The notes under the pieces: model-generated
Databases searched by the model: none
Seen by the model: only the letters and a program-made list of their open reading frames with translations
Told to the model about the DNA's origin: nothing
NCBI GenBank assembly: GCA_015067765.1
Contig: SVLV01000007.1
Coordinates: forward strand, 1 to 64,000
Reading direction: 5' to 3'
Length of the DNA stretch: 64,000 bases
Source: Oscillospiraceae bacterium
GTDB lineage: Bacteria > Bacillota > Clostridia > Oscillospirales > Oscillospiraceae
Position numbers and translations under genes: made by a program
Part shown: in pieces, positions 20,353-30,109 of the stretch
Layout of the letters: each line of letters opens with the position of its first letter
Position numbering within the stretch: the first letter of the stretch is position 1

Positions 20353-21072
20353 TTATGCCTCCTTTACAATCGTACCAATTTTTTCACCGCGCAGCACGCG
20401 GATGATATTATAGGGATCTTTCAGGGCGAATACCACCACGGGGATATTGTTGTCCATAGACAGGCTGGTGGCCGTGGAATCCATCACTGCCAGATGCTGA
20501 GCCAGCACATCATCATAGGTGATGGAATCGAACTTTACAGCATCCTCATTCTTGGCAGGATCGCTGTCATACACGCCATCGATGTTCTTAGCCAGCAGGA
20601 TCGCATCGGCATTGATCTCGGCAGCGCGCAGCACGGCGGCCGTATCCGTGGAGAAGAAGGGGTTGCCGGTGCCGCAGCCAAAGATGACCACACGGCCTTT
20701 CTCCAAATGACGAATGGCACGGGCACGGATGTAGGGCTCGGCTACCTCACGGATCTCCAGGGCGGTCTGAACACGGACGTCCACGCCCTTCTGCTCCAGA
20801 ACATCTGCCATAGCCATGGAGTTCATCGCGGTAGCCAGCATGCCCATATGGTCGGCGCGGGTACGCTCGATATACCCCTCACCGTTCTTTACGCCACGCC
20901 AGAAGTTTCCGCCGCCCACCACGACGCCCACCTGAACGCCCATGGCAATGCACTCCTTGATCACATCTGCCACCTGACCGATCACCTGAAAATCCAGGCC
21001 AAAACGCTTTTCACCGGCCAGTGCTTCGCCGCTGATTTTCAGCAGCACCCGCTTAAACTTAGGCTCACCCAT
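20353..21072 (-). CDS. pyrH: UMP kinase
   Basis: '[20 protein letters not shown]', '[11 protein letters not shown]', '[20 protein letters not shown]'. Confidence 0.97.
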   Translation of the reverse strand: MGEPKFKRVLLKISGEALAGEKRFGLDFQVIGQVADVIKECIAMGVQVGVVVGGGNFWRGVKNGEGYIERTRADHMGMLATAMNSMAMADVLEQKGVDVRVQTALEIREVAEPYIRARAIRHLEKGRVVIFGCGTGNPFFSTDTAAVLRAAEINADAILLAKNIDGVYDSDPAKNEDAVKFDSITYDDVLAQHLAVMDSTATSLSMDNNIPVVVFALKDPYNIIRVLRGEKIGTIVKEA

Positions 21073-21141
21073 CGCAGTTCCTCCTAATATACATGATCAA
21101 TTTATTTTACCTTATTTCTTTTCTTTTGCATAGGGGGTAAA

Positions 21142-22311
21142 TCAACTTTTTTCCACAGATCGACTCTCTGTTTTTGCTTTCAAACTGTTCTCTGCCGCGG
21201 CCCGCAGCTCCTCCCGCAGGTTCACTGCCAGGCGACGAAAAATCTCGTTGAGGATCTTTCGTTCCTTTTCCCCGGCACCGATGTATTCCCGCAGCATGGC
21301 AAGGCCACCGGACAGCCCCAGCTTGCGAACCTCATCCAATGTTTTTACCTGACCACCCATGCTGAGGATCTGGAACATGGTCTCAATAAACTGTTCCCGC
21401 TCCTCTGCCGAGAACTCCTCCAGCCAGCCGCGGATCACACCGTCGGACAGCTGAGCCAACTGAGATCTCTGTCCCAGCCGAACAAACTGATCCCGCACCA
21501 CACACCAGGACATGGGTTCATGCTGCAGCAACGCACGGTTGACACTGTCGATGACAATACAGTCCTCTTCATGCTCCAGCAACATTCCCACGATAGAGGA
21601 TTCCGGTACAAAGGTCTCGATACGATCGGCAATGGATTGATAGCGTTCCGTCTTCAGCAGTGCTGCGCTGAAACCCGGACCGTCATTGTTGTAGGCCTTC
21701 AGCAGACGCCGGCGCCGGATCCGCTCCGGCAGATGAATGGCCGCCCACGCCGCCAGATTGCCGCCCTTGGAGTGGCCGCCCAAACGCAGCTTTTTCCAAC
21801 GGCAGGCATCGGCGATCTGGCAGGCATACTCCACCGCCCGGCGCTGGGCCGGCACAGCCTCCAGAAAGCTCATATTGAAGTCTTCCTTCCAGCCCACCAG
21901 TGTGGCATCTGTTCCCCGGTAGGCAAGGAACACACTGCCGTCCGGGATCAGGAAGGACATGGCCGCAAACTGCATCTCTTTTTCTTCATCAATGCTGCTC
22001 TCGTAGCCAAAAACACCTACCTGCGAAAAGCGCGCCGTCTTCGCCGCCTCACGGATCACCGGCAGATACTCCACCAGCGTCAATCCGGTGCGCTGATCCT
22101 CCTCCGTCAGCATGTCACAAACGACAGACAGCGGCAGAGCATCCCCGGGCCGCTTACTCTTCGCCAGGGGCAGCTTCTGCAGATCCATATAGGAGATGAT
22201 GCAAAGCAGCAGGTTATCCACTTCGTTAAAAGGGGCCTGCGCAAAAGTCAAATCGCCCCGCCAACGCAAATAGTCCTGCAGAGTTGTCTTTTTCTCCCGA
22301 TCCATATCCAT
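21142..22311 (-). CDS. DUF2974/Mbeg1-like (alpha/beta-hydrolase-like) protein
   Basis: 'LAYRGTDATLVGWKEDFNMSF', 'LGGHSKGGNLAAWAA' nucleophile elbow, 'YNNDGPGFS'. Confidence 0.82.
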   Translation of the reverse strand: MDMDREKKTTLQDYLRWRGDLTFAQAPFNEVDNLLLCIISYMDLQKLPLAKSKRPGDALPLSVVCDMLTEEDQRTGLTLVEYLPVIREAAKTARFSQVGVFGYESSIDEEKEMQFAAMSFLIPDGSVFLAYRGTDATLVGWKEDFNMSFLEAVPAQRRAVEYACQIADACRWKKLRLGGHSKGGNLAAWAAIHLPERIRRRRLLKAYNNDGPGFSAALLKTERYQSIADRIETFVPESSIVGMLLEHEEDCIVIDSVNRALLQHEPMSWCVVRDQFVRLGQRSQLAQLSDGVIRGWLEEFSAEEREQFIETMFQILSMGGQVKTLDEVRKLGLSGGLAMLREYIGAGEKERKILNEIFRRLAVNLREELRAAAENSLKAKTESRSVEKS

Positions 22312-22340
22312 CGCACACTCCCTTCTTCATAATAGGATAA

Positions 22341-22378
22341 CCAAAACACAGCCGACAAAGTCCACGGGCTTTGTCGGC
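22341..22378 (-). terminator. Rho-independent terminator downstream of the zinc-ribbon protein gene
   Basis: gccgacaaag...ctttgtcggc followed on the minus strand by TGTGTTTTGG. Confidence 0.6.
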
Positions 22379-22384
22379 ATGTGA

Positions 22385-22744
22385 TCAGATTCTCTTTCCT
22401 GCATCCAGGGCAGCCTTATCTGCCTCGTCCCGAATATCATAGCCGAATGCCAGCAGTTCCTGCAGGTAATACTTCTCCAGTCGATTTCCCAGAGGGATCG
22501 ACAGGCATGCCAATCCAATTGCCAGAAAAATCTCCACGAAGAGTACCGCAATCAGTGCAGCGCCCAGAATCAGCCAATAGGGAATGCTCAGCTTCGGATA
22601 ATGGCGATAGGTGTTCATAATATTGTAGTCCACCTTGCGGTCCGCCGGAATATGCTCCAGCTTGATCACCTGGCCACACTGGGTACAGCACTTGCTGGCA
22701 GCATCGGTAAGCCGTCTGCAGTGGGGGCACAATCCTTTTTTCAT
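22385..22744 (-). CDS. Small zinc-ribbon membrane protein, hypothetical
   Basis: MKKGLCPHCRRLTDAASKCCTQCG zinc ribbon followed by one long hydrophobic segment; start placed by GGAGG SD. Confidence 0.7.
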   Translation of the reverse strand: MKKGLCPHCRRLTDAASKCCTQCGQVIKLEHIPADRKVDYNIMNTYRHYPKLSIPYWLILGAALIAVLFVEIFLAIGLACLSIPLGNRLEKYYLQELLAFGYDIRDEADKAALDAGKRI

Positions 22745-22860
22745 AGATACCTCCGACCTGTGCGCGCCTGCGCGCACACGACAATTTCTCATTTCTCCTG
22801 ACATGTATCCTAACAATTTTTCACAGGATCAGTCAACCCAGATTTTGTAAACTTTTCGCA

Positions 22861-22891
22861 AAAAAGAGGAGACGCATTGCGCGTCTCCTCT
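22861..22891 (-). terminator. Rho-independent terminator
   Basis: gaggagacgc attgc gcgtctcctc, minus strand ends in CTCTTTTT. Confidence 0.85.
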
Positions 22892-22903
22892 CAGGGACAT
22901 TTC

Positions 22904-23332
22904 TTAGTCCTCGTCATCCTCGCTGGCAGCGGCCAGATCGGACAGGTCAAACTCCAGCTTCTCGCCGCAGTTGGGGCAGAGGATCTCGCCGGCTTCCAGA
23001 GTCATCTCGTCGAAAACGATCTCCTCCTCGCAGACGGGGCAGGTGGTCTCAAAGTACTCCTCGTCCTCATCCAGTTCCTCGTAATCGTCGTCCTCGTCCT
23101 CATCCTCTTCCAACTCATAGAGTGCTTCCTCTACCTCGGACAGATCGTCGCTGACAGCATCCAGACCGTCTTCCACATCGGCCAGTTCCTCTTCCAGCTC
23201 CAGCATCTCCTCGGCCATATCATCCAGAACATCGATGATGGCGGCGATCAGCTTGCCCTCCTTGGAATCGGTATCCAGAGCCAGGCCCTCGGCCAGACCC
23301 TTCAGGTATGCAACTTTTTCCATGATCTCCAT
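22904..23332 (-). CDS. CD1247-N-terminal-domain-like acidic protein with C-terminal zinc ribbon
   Basis: 'KVAYLKGLAEGLALD...SKEGKLIAAIIDVLDDMAEE', long D/E tract, then CPVCEEEIVFDE...CPNCGEKLEFD. Confidence 0.75.
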   Translation of the reverse strand: MEIMEKVAYLKGLAEGLALDTDSKEGKLIAAIIDVLDDMAEEMLELEEELADVEDGLDAVSDDLSEVEEALYELEEDEDEDDDYEELDEDEEYFETTCPVCEEEIVFDEMTLEAGEILCPNCGEKLEFDLSDLAAASEDDED

Positions 23333-23372
23333 GTTCGATCTCCTTTCTGATCTTAAAACAATTATGGATTCC

Positions 23373-23939
23373 TTACTTGGTACGGGACATGTACTCACCG
23401 GTACGGGTATCGATGGTGATCTTGTCGCCGATGTTGATGAACAGAGGCACCTTCACCTCAGCGCCGGTCTCCACGGTAGCGGGCTTCAGGGTGTTGGTAG
23501 CGGTGTTACCGGCCAGACCGGGCTCAGTCTCAGTGACTTCCAGATCCATGAAGTTGGGGCACTCCAGGCCGAACACATTGCCCTTATAGGACAGCACCTT
23601 GCAGATGGTGTTCTCGGTGACGAACTTGAAGGCATCGCCCAGCAGATCGGCACCCAGAGGGATCATATCATAGGTCTCCTGATCCATGAAGTAGTACAGG
23701 TCGCCATCGTTGTAGCTGTAAGCCATATCCTTACGCTCCACAAAAGCTTCCTCGAACTTTGCGGTGGGGTTGAAAGAAGTTTCGGTGACAGCACCGGTCA
23801 CCACATTTCTCATCTTGGTACGGACGAAAGCAGCGCCCTTACCGGGCTTAACATGCTGGAACTCCACGACCTGCATGATCTTGCCATCCATCTCAAAATT
23901 CTTACCGTTTCTGAAATCGCCGGCAGTAATAGTTGCCAT
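23373..23939 (-). CDS. efp: Elongation factor P
   Basis: '[39 protein letters not shown]'. Confidence 0.97.
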   Translation of the reverse strand: MATITAGDFRNGKNFEMDGKIMQVVEFQHVKPGKGAAFVRTKMRNVVTGAVTETSFNPTAKFEEAFVERKDMAYSYNDGDLYYFMDQETYDMIPLGADLLGDAFKFVTENTICKVLSYKGNVFGLECPNFMDLEVTETEPGLAGNTATNTLKPATVETGAEVKVPLFINIGDKITIDTRTGEYMSRTK

Positions 23940-24085
23940 AGTGTGATCCTCCCTATTGATGGGGAATCATCAGCGTATTCCCCGAATTGAAATAATAACG
24001 CCAAAAGGCCTTGTTTATTTTACATGATATCGCCATATTTGGCAAGTATTTTGCATTATTTTTTCCTCTTCAGAGGAAAATTTCC

Positions 24086-25159
24086 TTACAACGCCAGTAA
24101 TTCTTTCTTCGCCCGGGTCATATTCCGGCAGCCGTCCTCCTCCAGCACCAGCACATCCTCGATGCGCACGCCAAAACGCCCCGGCAAATAGATTCCCGGC
24201 TCCGCTGAAATTACTGCTCCCATCGGCAGCGGCTTTTCGTTGCCGGGGGTAGCATTGGGGGATTCATGGATCTCCACGCCCAGACTATGGCCGAAGCTGT
24301 GACCAAAGTATTCCCCGTATCCGGCCTCGTCAATCACCCGGCGCGCCGCTCCATCCACCTCTTTTCCGGTGGCTCCGGCCTTCGCTGCGGCAATACCGGC
24401 CAACTGGGCCTGCAGCACAATGTGATAGACCTGCTTCATCTCCTCTGACACCTGTCCCAGTGCTACAGTACGGGTCATATCGGAGCAGTAGCCCTCATAC
24501 ACGCAGCCGAAATCCATGGTGATGAACTCCCCCTCCCGGACCTTCCGGTCAGTGGGAACGGCATGGGGCATGCTGCCGTTGGGACCGGAGGCCACAATCG
24601 GATCAAAGCTCATGCGTTCTGCTCCGCCCAGCAGCATGAGATACTGCAGCCGGGCAGCGATCTCCTTCTCGGTCATACCGGGCCGCAGCTCCTGCAGCAA
24701 GATCTCCAGTGCCTGCTCCGCGATCTGCTGGGCAGCCTCCATCCGACGGATCTCCTCATCGTCTTTGCCGGCACGCAAACCAAACATCAAAGCATCGGCT
24801 GCCACCAGTTCTACCGGCAGTTTCTCCTCAAACAGATGCAGTTCCGATACGGTCATCACATCCGCCTCAAAACCGAGCCGCCGGACACCAGTTAGTTCAA
24901 TGGCCTCTTTCAGCCATGCCACATAGCCCTTCTCCCGGCAGGTCATGCCGATGGCGGCCTGCTCCACCTGTGCCTCCGCCGCCTCTATATAGCGGGAATC
25001 GGTGAAGTAGAAGTTCCCACCCTTCGTCACCAGCACGATGCCGTCCCGACCGGGACAATGGAAGCCGGAGGCATAAAAACGGTTGGCCTCTCCAATCAGC
25101 AAAATGCCATCCAGCCCTTCCGCCTCCAGACAGGCAGAGATTTTATCAAAATGATTCAT
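24086..25159 (-). CDS. Xaa-Pro peptidase, M24 family
   Basis: 'ITMDFGCVYEGYCSDMTRTVALG', 'GHSFGHSLGVEIHESP', 'VISAEPGIYLPGRFGVRIEDVLVL'. Confidence 0.94.
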   Translation of the reverse strand: MNHFDKISACLEAEGLDGILLIGEANRFYASGFHCPGRDGIVLVTKGGNFYFTDSRYIEAAEAQVEQAAIGMTCREKGYVAWLKEAIELTGVRRLGFEADVMTVSELHLFEEKLPVELVAADALMFGLRAGKDDEEIRRMEAAQQIAEQALEILLQELRPGMTEKEIAARLQYLMLLGGAERMSFDPIVASGPNGSMPHAVPTDRKVREGEFITMDFGCVYEGYCSDMTRTVALGQVSEEMKQVYHIVLQAQLAGIAAAKAGATGKEVDGAARRVIDEAGYGEYFGHSFGHSLGVEIHESPNATPGNEKPLPMGAVISAEPGIYLPGRFGVRIEDVLVLEEDGCRNMTRAKKELLAL

Positions 25160-25162
25160 TTC

Positions 25163-25660
25163 TCAATGCTCCTTTGCCATGGCCTTAAAGGGTCTTTGCA
25201 GCAGATGCAGGAAATGGTTCCACGCTCCCACCGGTCCTCCCAGCGGCTCCACCATCAGCGCCAGCACACCGCTGAGGTTGGCGCCCAGCATATCCGTCAG
25301 CAGCTTGTCGCCCAGCATAGCCGTCTGCTGAGGGGTTACACCCGCCTGCTTCATGGCTTTTCGATACCCGCGGACAGATGGCTTTCCTGCATGGCCTACA
25401 TAAGAGATTCCCAGATCCTTGCAAAAAGTATTCACCCGCTTGGGGGAACGGTTATTGGAGAGGATCACTACCCGAATCCCCGCCTGTTTCATCTCCGCAA
25501 TCCAACGGTGCACCATTTCATTCGGTGTTTTCACCGCACGCGGTGCCAGCGTATAGTCCAGATCACACAGCAGGAGTCGAATTCCCCGCTCCGTCAAGGC
25601 CTGTGCCGTAACATCCGTATATTGTTGGTAGACCCGGTCCGGAACCAGAGAAAAGCGCAT
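25163..25660 (-). CDS. YqeG-family HAD phosphatase
   Basis: 'LLLCDLDYTLAPR', 'VVILSNNRSPKRV', 'KPSVRGYRKAMKQAGVTPQQTAMLGDKLLTD'. Confidence 0.92.
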   Translation of the reverse strand: MRFSLVPDRVYQQYTDVTAQALTERGIRLLLCDLDYTLAPRAVKTPNEMVHRWIAEMKQAGIRVVILSNNRSPKRVNTFCKDLGISYVGHAGKPSVRGYRKAMKQAGVTPQQTAMLGDKLLTDMLGANLSGVLALMVEPLGGPVGAWNHFLHLLQRPFKAMAKEH

Positions 25661-25738
25661 AGTAGTATCCTGCCTTACATAGAGTATCTAATGTAATATA
25701 CCATTTTTTAATAATAATTACAAGGGGAGGTGACAGAT

Positions 25739-26503
25739 CTGCAAGTACATCTGATCACAGAGCCGGCCGCATTACCTCTCACCCTGCAGCACACCGCCCA
25801 TCTCGTCCACGCAGCCTATCGCATCGGACCGGAGGGCGATCTCCTGACGGCGGCGCTTCCCCCGTCTCTTCGCGGCGGCTGGATGCTTCTTCATGAGGAG
25901 AACAGCAACCCGCCAAAGGAATCCTTAGCCCAGCAGATTCTCAGCGAATGCATCCGGCGAAATTATGCCGGAGTCCTGCTGGATTGTGACCAGTCCCCCA
26001 CTCTGTCCCAAAGCTTTCTCCGGGAATTGGAACACCTGCTGCAAAACCATCATCGGGAGCTGTTTATCCCAGAGATCTATGCATCTTCCGCAGCCGGCAG
26101 TACCGTGTTGATCTGCACCGCCATCTCCGGTGGAGATCTGCGGGAATATCTGCAGGAGGCGCAGGCTCGTTACGGCAAAATTGCGCTGGATCTGCAGAGG
26201 CTGCAGATGGATTTCTCTCTTCCGGCCCCGGAGGGAATCGGCACACCGCTGACCTCTGGTCAGTTGCAGCAGCTGCGCCGTGGGCGACCGGTATATTTCA
26301 GTCAGCCTCTCTGCACCCACTATTTCACCTATACCCGTTCCGCCTGTCCTCATATGGTCCTTTTTGATGACGGAGTGACCCTGTTGGAAAAAATCCGTTT
26401 GGGCCGGGAGTTGGGGATCTCCCACGGATTTCTCCTGCTGCCGGAGGTGACAGATCTCCTGCCGCAGTTGTTTTCCTCACAGGAGGAAAATAAAAGAACC
26501 TGA
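25739..26503 (+). CDS. Hypothetical protein, probably with a CTG start codon
   Basis: Open frame from GTG 25730 or CTG 25739 through 26503. The GTG lies inside the SD AAGGGGAGGTGA, whereas CTG 25739 is 8 nt downstream of GGAGG; no family recognised. Confidence 0.6.
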   Translation: MQVHLITEPAALPLTLQHTAHLVHAAYRIGPEGDLLTAALPPSLRGGWMLLHEENSNPPKESLAQQILSECIRRNYAGVLLDCDQSPTLSQSFLRELEHLLQNHHRELFIPEIYASSAAGSTVLICTAISGGDLREYLQEAQARYGKIALDLQRLQMDFSLPAPEGIGTPLTSGQLQQLRRGRPVYFSQPLCTHYFTYTRSACPHMVLFDDGVTLLEKIRLGRELGISHGFLLLPEVTDLLPQLFSSQEENKRT

Positions 26504-26522
26504 GGATCACTCCTCAGGTTCT
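26495..26522. terminator. Bidirectional terminator hairpin between the convergent hypothetical gene and rpsU
   Basis: agaacctgagga tcac tcctcaggttct. Confidence 0.7.
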
Positions 26523-26529
26523 GTTGAGA

Positions 26530-26715
26530 TTAATAATATCTCTTGTTTCTGTTCTTACGAGCGGCCTCGGACTTCTTGCGGCGCTTGACACTGGGGCTCT
26601 CATAGCACTCTCTCTTGCGCACCTCGGCCAGAACGCCAGCCTTAGCGCAGCTTCTCTTGAAACGCTTCAGAGCGCTGTCCAGGGACTCGCCTTCCTTGAC
26701 ATGTACTTCGGACAT
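26530..26715 (-). CDS. rpsU: 30S ribosomal protein S21
   Basis: [61 protein letters not shown]. Confidence 0.97.
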   Translation of the reverse strand: MSEVHVKEGESLDSALKRFKRSCAKAGVLAEVRKRECYESPSVKRRKKSEAARKNRNKRYY

Positions 26716-26845
26716 CTATTTTCCCTCCCTCCGATATATCCGGCTCAATCCAGGATACTCTTTAAGAGTCACAAGACATGACTTTAACAGATAGCATTAT
26801 ACTAAGCACGCTATCGCTTGTCAAGCAAATTTTCAAATTTTTGAA

Positions 26846-26882
26846 GAAAAAGGAGAGATTCCCAAGGAACCTCTCCTTTTTT
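26846..26882 (-). terminator. Rho-independent terminator of leuS
   Basis: aaaggagagattcccaaggaacctctcctttttt. Confidence 0.85.
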
Positions 26883-26897
26883 ACAGGAAAAACTGTC

Positions 26898-29408
26898 TTA
26901 CTTGGCGGGCTTTACGATCAGGTTCACCAGCTTGTTCTTCACCAGAATGGTCTTGACGATGTTCATGCCCTCGGTAGCCTTCTTCACGCGCTCCTGCTCC
27001 ATAGCGGCAGCGACGACGGTAGCCTCGTCGCTGTCGGTGGGCACCACGACGGTGCCGCGGAGCTTGCCGTTGATCTGCACGGCCATCTCCACCTGTGCAT
27101 CGATGGTCTTGCTCTCATCGTACTTGGGCCAATCCATCTGCATGGCCATCTTGCCGTACTTGGCGGCGAAGCCCATGTTCTCCCACATCTCCTCAGCCAT
27201 GTGCGGTACGAAGGGGCTGAGCAGCTGGATCAGCACTTCCAGATCACCGCGGCTGAGGCCCTTGGAGTAGAACTCGTTGACCAGCGTCATCAGAGCAGCA
27301 ATGGCGGTGTTCATCTTCAGATCGTCGATATCGGAGCTGACCTTCTTGATGGTCTTGTGGACGGAGGCCATATTGGCAGCGGAGATGCCCTCCTCATCGG
27401 AGACCATATCCTGCAGGTTGAAGCAGCGGTCCAGGAAACGCTTGGAGCCCTTCACGGCCTCGTCGGACCAGGCAGCGGTCTTCTCAAAGTCACCGATGAA
27501 CATGATGTACAGACGCATGGTATCGGCACCGTATGCCTTGATCACATCGTCGGGATTCACCACGTTACCCAGGGACTTGGACATCTTGACAGCGGGACGG
27601 GTGGCCATGGAGCCATACTTGGTGATGAGTGCCTGCTTCTCCTCCTCGGTCTCCACATTGCCCACATAGTGGGGATTCTTGCCCAGGATCATGCCGTGGC
27701 TGGTGCGCTTGGCATAGGGCTCCTTGGTGTGGACCACACCGATATCATACAGGAACTTGTGCCAGAAACGGCTGTAGAGCAGGTGCAGGGTGGTATGCTC
27801 CATACCGCCGTTGTACCAATCCACGGGGCCCCAGTACTCCTCCGCTTCCTTGGACAGGAACTCGTTGTCGTTGTGGGGATCCATATAGCGCAGGTAGTAC
27901 CAGCAGGAGCCGGCCCAGTTGGGCATGGTGTCGGTTTCGCGCTTGGCAGCGCCGCCGCACTTGGGGCAGGTGGTGTTGACCCAGTCGGTCATCTTGGCCA
28001 GGGGGCTCTCGCCGTCATCGGTGGGCTCGTAGCTCTCCACATTGGGCAGCAGCAGGGGCAGCTGGCTCTCATCCAGAGGCACCCAGCCGCACTTGGGGCA
28101 GTTCACCAGAGGGATGGGCTCGCCCCAGTAGCGCTGACGGGTAAAGACCCAGTCACGGAGCTTGAAGTTGACCTTCTCCTTGCCCCAGCCGTGTGCAACG
28201 GCGTAATCGCGCATAGCAGGGATGGCATCCTTCACGGTCATGCCATCAAGGAACTCAGAGTTGACCATGATGCCGGTATCATCCTTCAGCACAAAGGCTT
28301 CCTTGGTGATATCGCCGCCCTTGACCACCTCAATGATGGGCAGGCCGAACTTGGTGGCAAACTCCCAGTCACGCTGGTCGTGGCCGGGCACGCCCATGAC
28401 GATACCGGTACCGTAGCCCATGAGGACATAGTCGGAAACGAACATGGGAATGGCCTTGCCGTTGATGGGGTTATAGATCTCGATGCCCTCCAGACGGACA
28501 CCGGTCTTTTCCTTATTCAGCTCACCGCGCTCAAAGTCGGACTTGCGGCTGGCAGCCAGACGGTACTCCTCCACCTGATCCCAGTTGCCGATCTTATCCT
28601 TCCACTTCTCCAGCATGGGATGCTCGGGAGAGATGACCATGTAGGTCACACCGAAGATGGTATCCACACGGGTGGTGTAGACGGTCACATCATCGCCGGT
28701 GTTGGTCTTGAAGGTAGCATCGGTACCGTAGGAGCGGCCGATCCAGTTCTTCTGCTGCACCTTGACGCGCTCGATATAATCCAGCTCATCCAGATCGTCG
28801 ATGAGGCGATCGGCGTACTTGGTGATGGCCAGCATCCACTGGCTCTTCTCCTTGCGCACCACCTCGCCGCCGCAGCGCTCGCACTTGCCTTCCACCACTT
28901 CTTCGTTGGCCAGACCGACCTTGCAGCTGGTGCACCAGTTGATGGGCATGGTGGTCTTATAGGCAAGCCCCTTCTTATACATCTGCAGGAAGATCCACTG
29001 GGTCCACTTATAGTACTTGGGGTCGGTGGTATCCACCACGCGGTCCCAATCGAAGCCATAGCCCAGCATCTTCAGCTGACGGGTGAAGTTGGCAATATTG
29101 TCACGGGTGACGATGGAGGGATGGATATGGTTCTTGATGGCGAAGTTCTCCGTGGGCAGACCGAAAGCATCGTAGCCGATGGGGAACAGCACATTGTAAC
29201 CCTCCATACGGCGCTTACGGCTGACAATGTCGATGGCCGTAAAGGGACGGGGATGACCCACATGGAGGCCTGCGGCACTGGGATAGGGAAACTCGATGAG
29301 GCCGTAGAACTTCGGACGGCTCTTGTCCCCGGTGATGGCAGCATAGGGCTTGCTGACCTCCCAGCGGTCCTGCCATTTCTTTTCAATGGCGGTAAAATCG
29401 TAATGCAT
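26898..29408 (-). CDS. leuS: Leucyl-tRNA synthetase
   Basis: '[23 protein letters not shown]' HIGH-type motif, editing domain, '[17 protein letters not shown]' KMSKS motif. Confidence 0.97.
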   Translation of the reverse strand: MHYDFTAIEKKWQDRWEVSKPYAAITGDKSRPKFYGLIEFPYPSAAGLHVGHPRPFTAIDIVSRKRRMEGYNVLFPIGYDAFGLPTENFAIKNHIHPSIVTRDNIANFTRQLKMLGYGFDWDRVVDTTDPKYYKWTQWIFLQMYKKGLAYKTTMPINWCTSCKVGLANEEVVEGKCERCGGEVVRKEKSQWMLAITKYADRLIDDLDELDYIERVKVQQKNWIGRSYGTDATFKTNTGDDVTVYTTRVDTIFGVTYMVISPEHPMLEKWKDKIGNWDQVEEYRLAASRKSDFERGELNKEKTGVRLEGIEIYNPINGKAIPMFVSDYVLMGYGTGIVMGVPGHDQRDWEFATKFGLPIIEVVKGGDITKEAFVLKDDTGIMVNSEFLDGMTVKDAIPAMRDYAVAHGWGKEKVNFKLRDWVFTRQRYWGEPIPLVNCPKCGWVPLDESQLPLLLPNVESYEPTDDGESPLAKMTDWVNTTCPKCGGAAKRETDTMPNWAGSCWYYLRYMDPHNDNEFLSKEAEEYWGPVDWYNGGMEHTTLHLLYSRFWHKFLYDIGVVHTKEPYAKRTSHGMILGKNPHYVGNVETEEEKQALITKYGSMATRPAVKMSKSLGNVVNPDDVIKAYGADTMRLYIMFIGDFEKTAAWSDEAVKGSKRFLDRCFNLQDMVSDEEGISAANMASVHKTIKKVSSDIDDLKMNTAIAALMTLVNEFYSKGLSRGDLEVLIQLLSPFVPHMAEEMWENMGFAAKYGKMAMQMDWPKYDESKTIDAQVEMAVQINGKLRGTVVVPTDSDEATVVAAAMEQERVKKATEGMNIVKTILVKNKLVNLIVKPAK

Positions 29409-29451
29409 AGCGACTTTCTCCTTCTATGACAAAGTTTTTTACAGACACAAT

Positions 29452-29708
29452 AAAAACGTCCCCGACTGCATACGCAGTCAGGGACGCATCAAACGTGTTA
29501 CCACCCTGATTCAGCTGCAGATCGCTCTGCAGCCCTCAGTGACTCCTGGAGTCCTGCGCCGGTAACGGTGCGCTGCCGCTCCGCCCTATTGAGGCGAAGT
29601 GCTCCGGGGCCAGTAAACAGGGTGCCTCCATCGGCTCGCAGCAACCGCCGACTCTCTTGCGGCAGACAACTCCTGTCTTTCTCCCATCATCGCATTTGAA
29701 TATCATAC
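29452..29708 (-). promoter_or_regulatory. T-box riboswitch leader of leuS
   Basis: Minus strand contains the T-box core AGGGTGGTAACACG (29498-29511 region) followed by terminator CGTCCCTGACTGCGTATGCAGTCGGGGACGTTTTTA; upstream stems present; directly 5' of leuS. Confidence 0.9.
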
Positions 29709-29714
29709 CCTACT

Positions 29715-29743
29715 ATTGTAATAGTAGGATCTCCGTTTGTCAA
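29715..29743 (-). promoter_or_regulatory. Promoter of the leuS T-box transcript
   Basis: Minus strand TTGACA - 17 nt - TACAAT. Confidence 0.85.
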
Positions 29744-29746
29744 GCC

Positions 29747-30109
29747 TTACTCCTGCTCCGGCAGATCCAGCGCCACAGGAGTGCCGTCCTTCCACAGACG
29801 CTCCAGTCCGTAGAACTCACGGGCCTCACCGTTGAACACATGGACAGCGACGCAGCCATAGTCCAGCAGCACCCAGGTACCACCGCGATAGCCCTCGCGG
29901 TGCAGGGCCTCCTCGTCGGCCTCCTCGGTGAGCACCTTCTCCACATTGTCAACCAGTGCATTGATCTGGGTGTTGGAGGAGCCGGTGGCCAGAACGAAAT
30001 AGTCTGCCAATGTGGTCAGGCTGCTGATCTCCAGCACCTGGATTTCCTTACCCTTTTTGTCGGCCAGCGCGCGGGCTGCCAGCAATGCCAATTCCTTCGG
30101 TGTCTTCAT
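29747..30109 (-). CDS. rsfS: Ribosome silencing factor
   Basis: 'LEISSLTTLADYFVLATGSSNTQINALVDNVEK', 'GTWVLLDYGCVAVHVF'. Confidence 0.95.
   Translation of the reverse strand: MKTPKELALLAARALADKKGKEIQVLEISSLTTLADYFVLATGSSNTQINALVDNVEKVLTEEADEEALHREGYRGGTWVLLDYGCVAVHVFNGEAREFYGLERLWKDGTPVALDLPEQE

Noticed and set aside
26778-29429. 883-aa plus-strand ORF antisense to leuS
   Set aside because: Mirror frame of a well-supported leucyl-tRNA synthetase. Composition (HLQ/GDG repeats) is typical of the antisense of GC-rich codons, and there is no RBS or motif.
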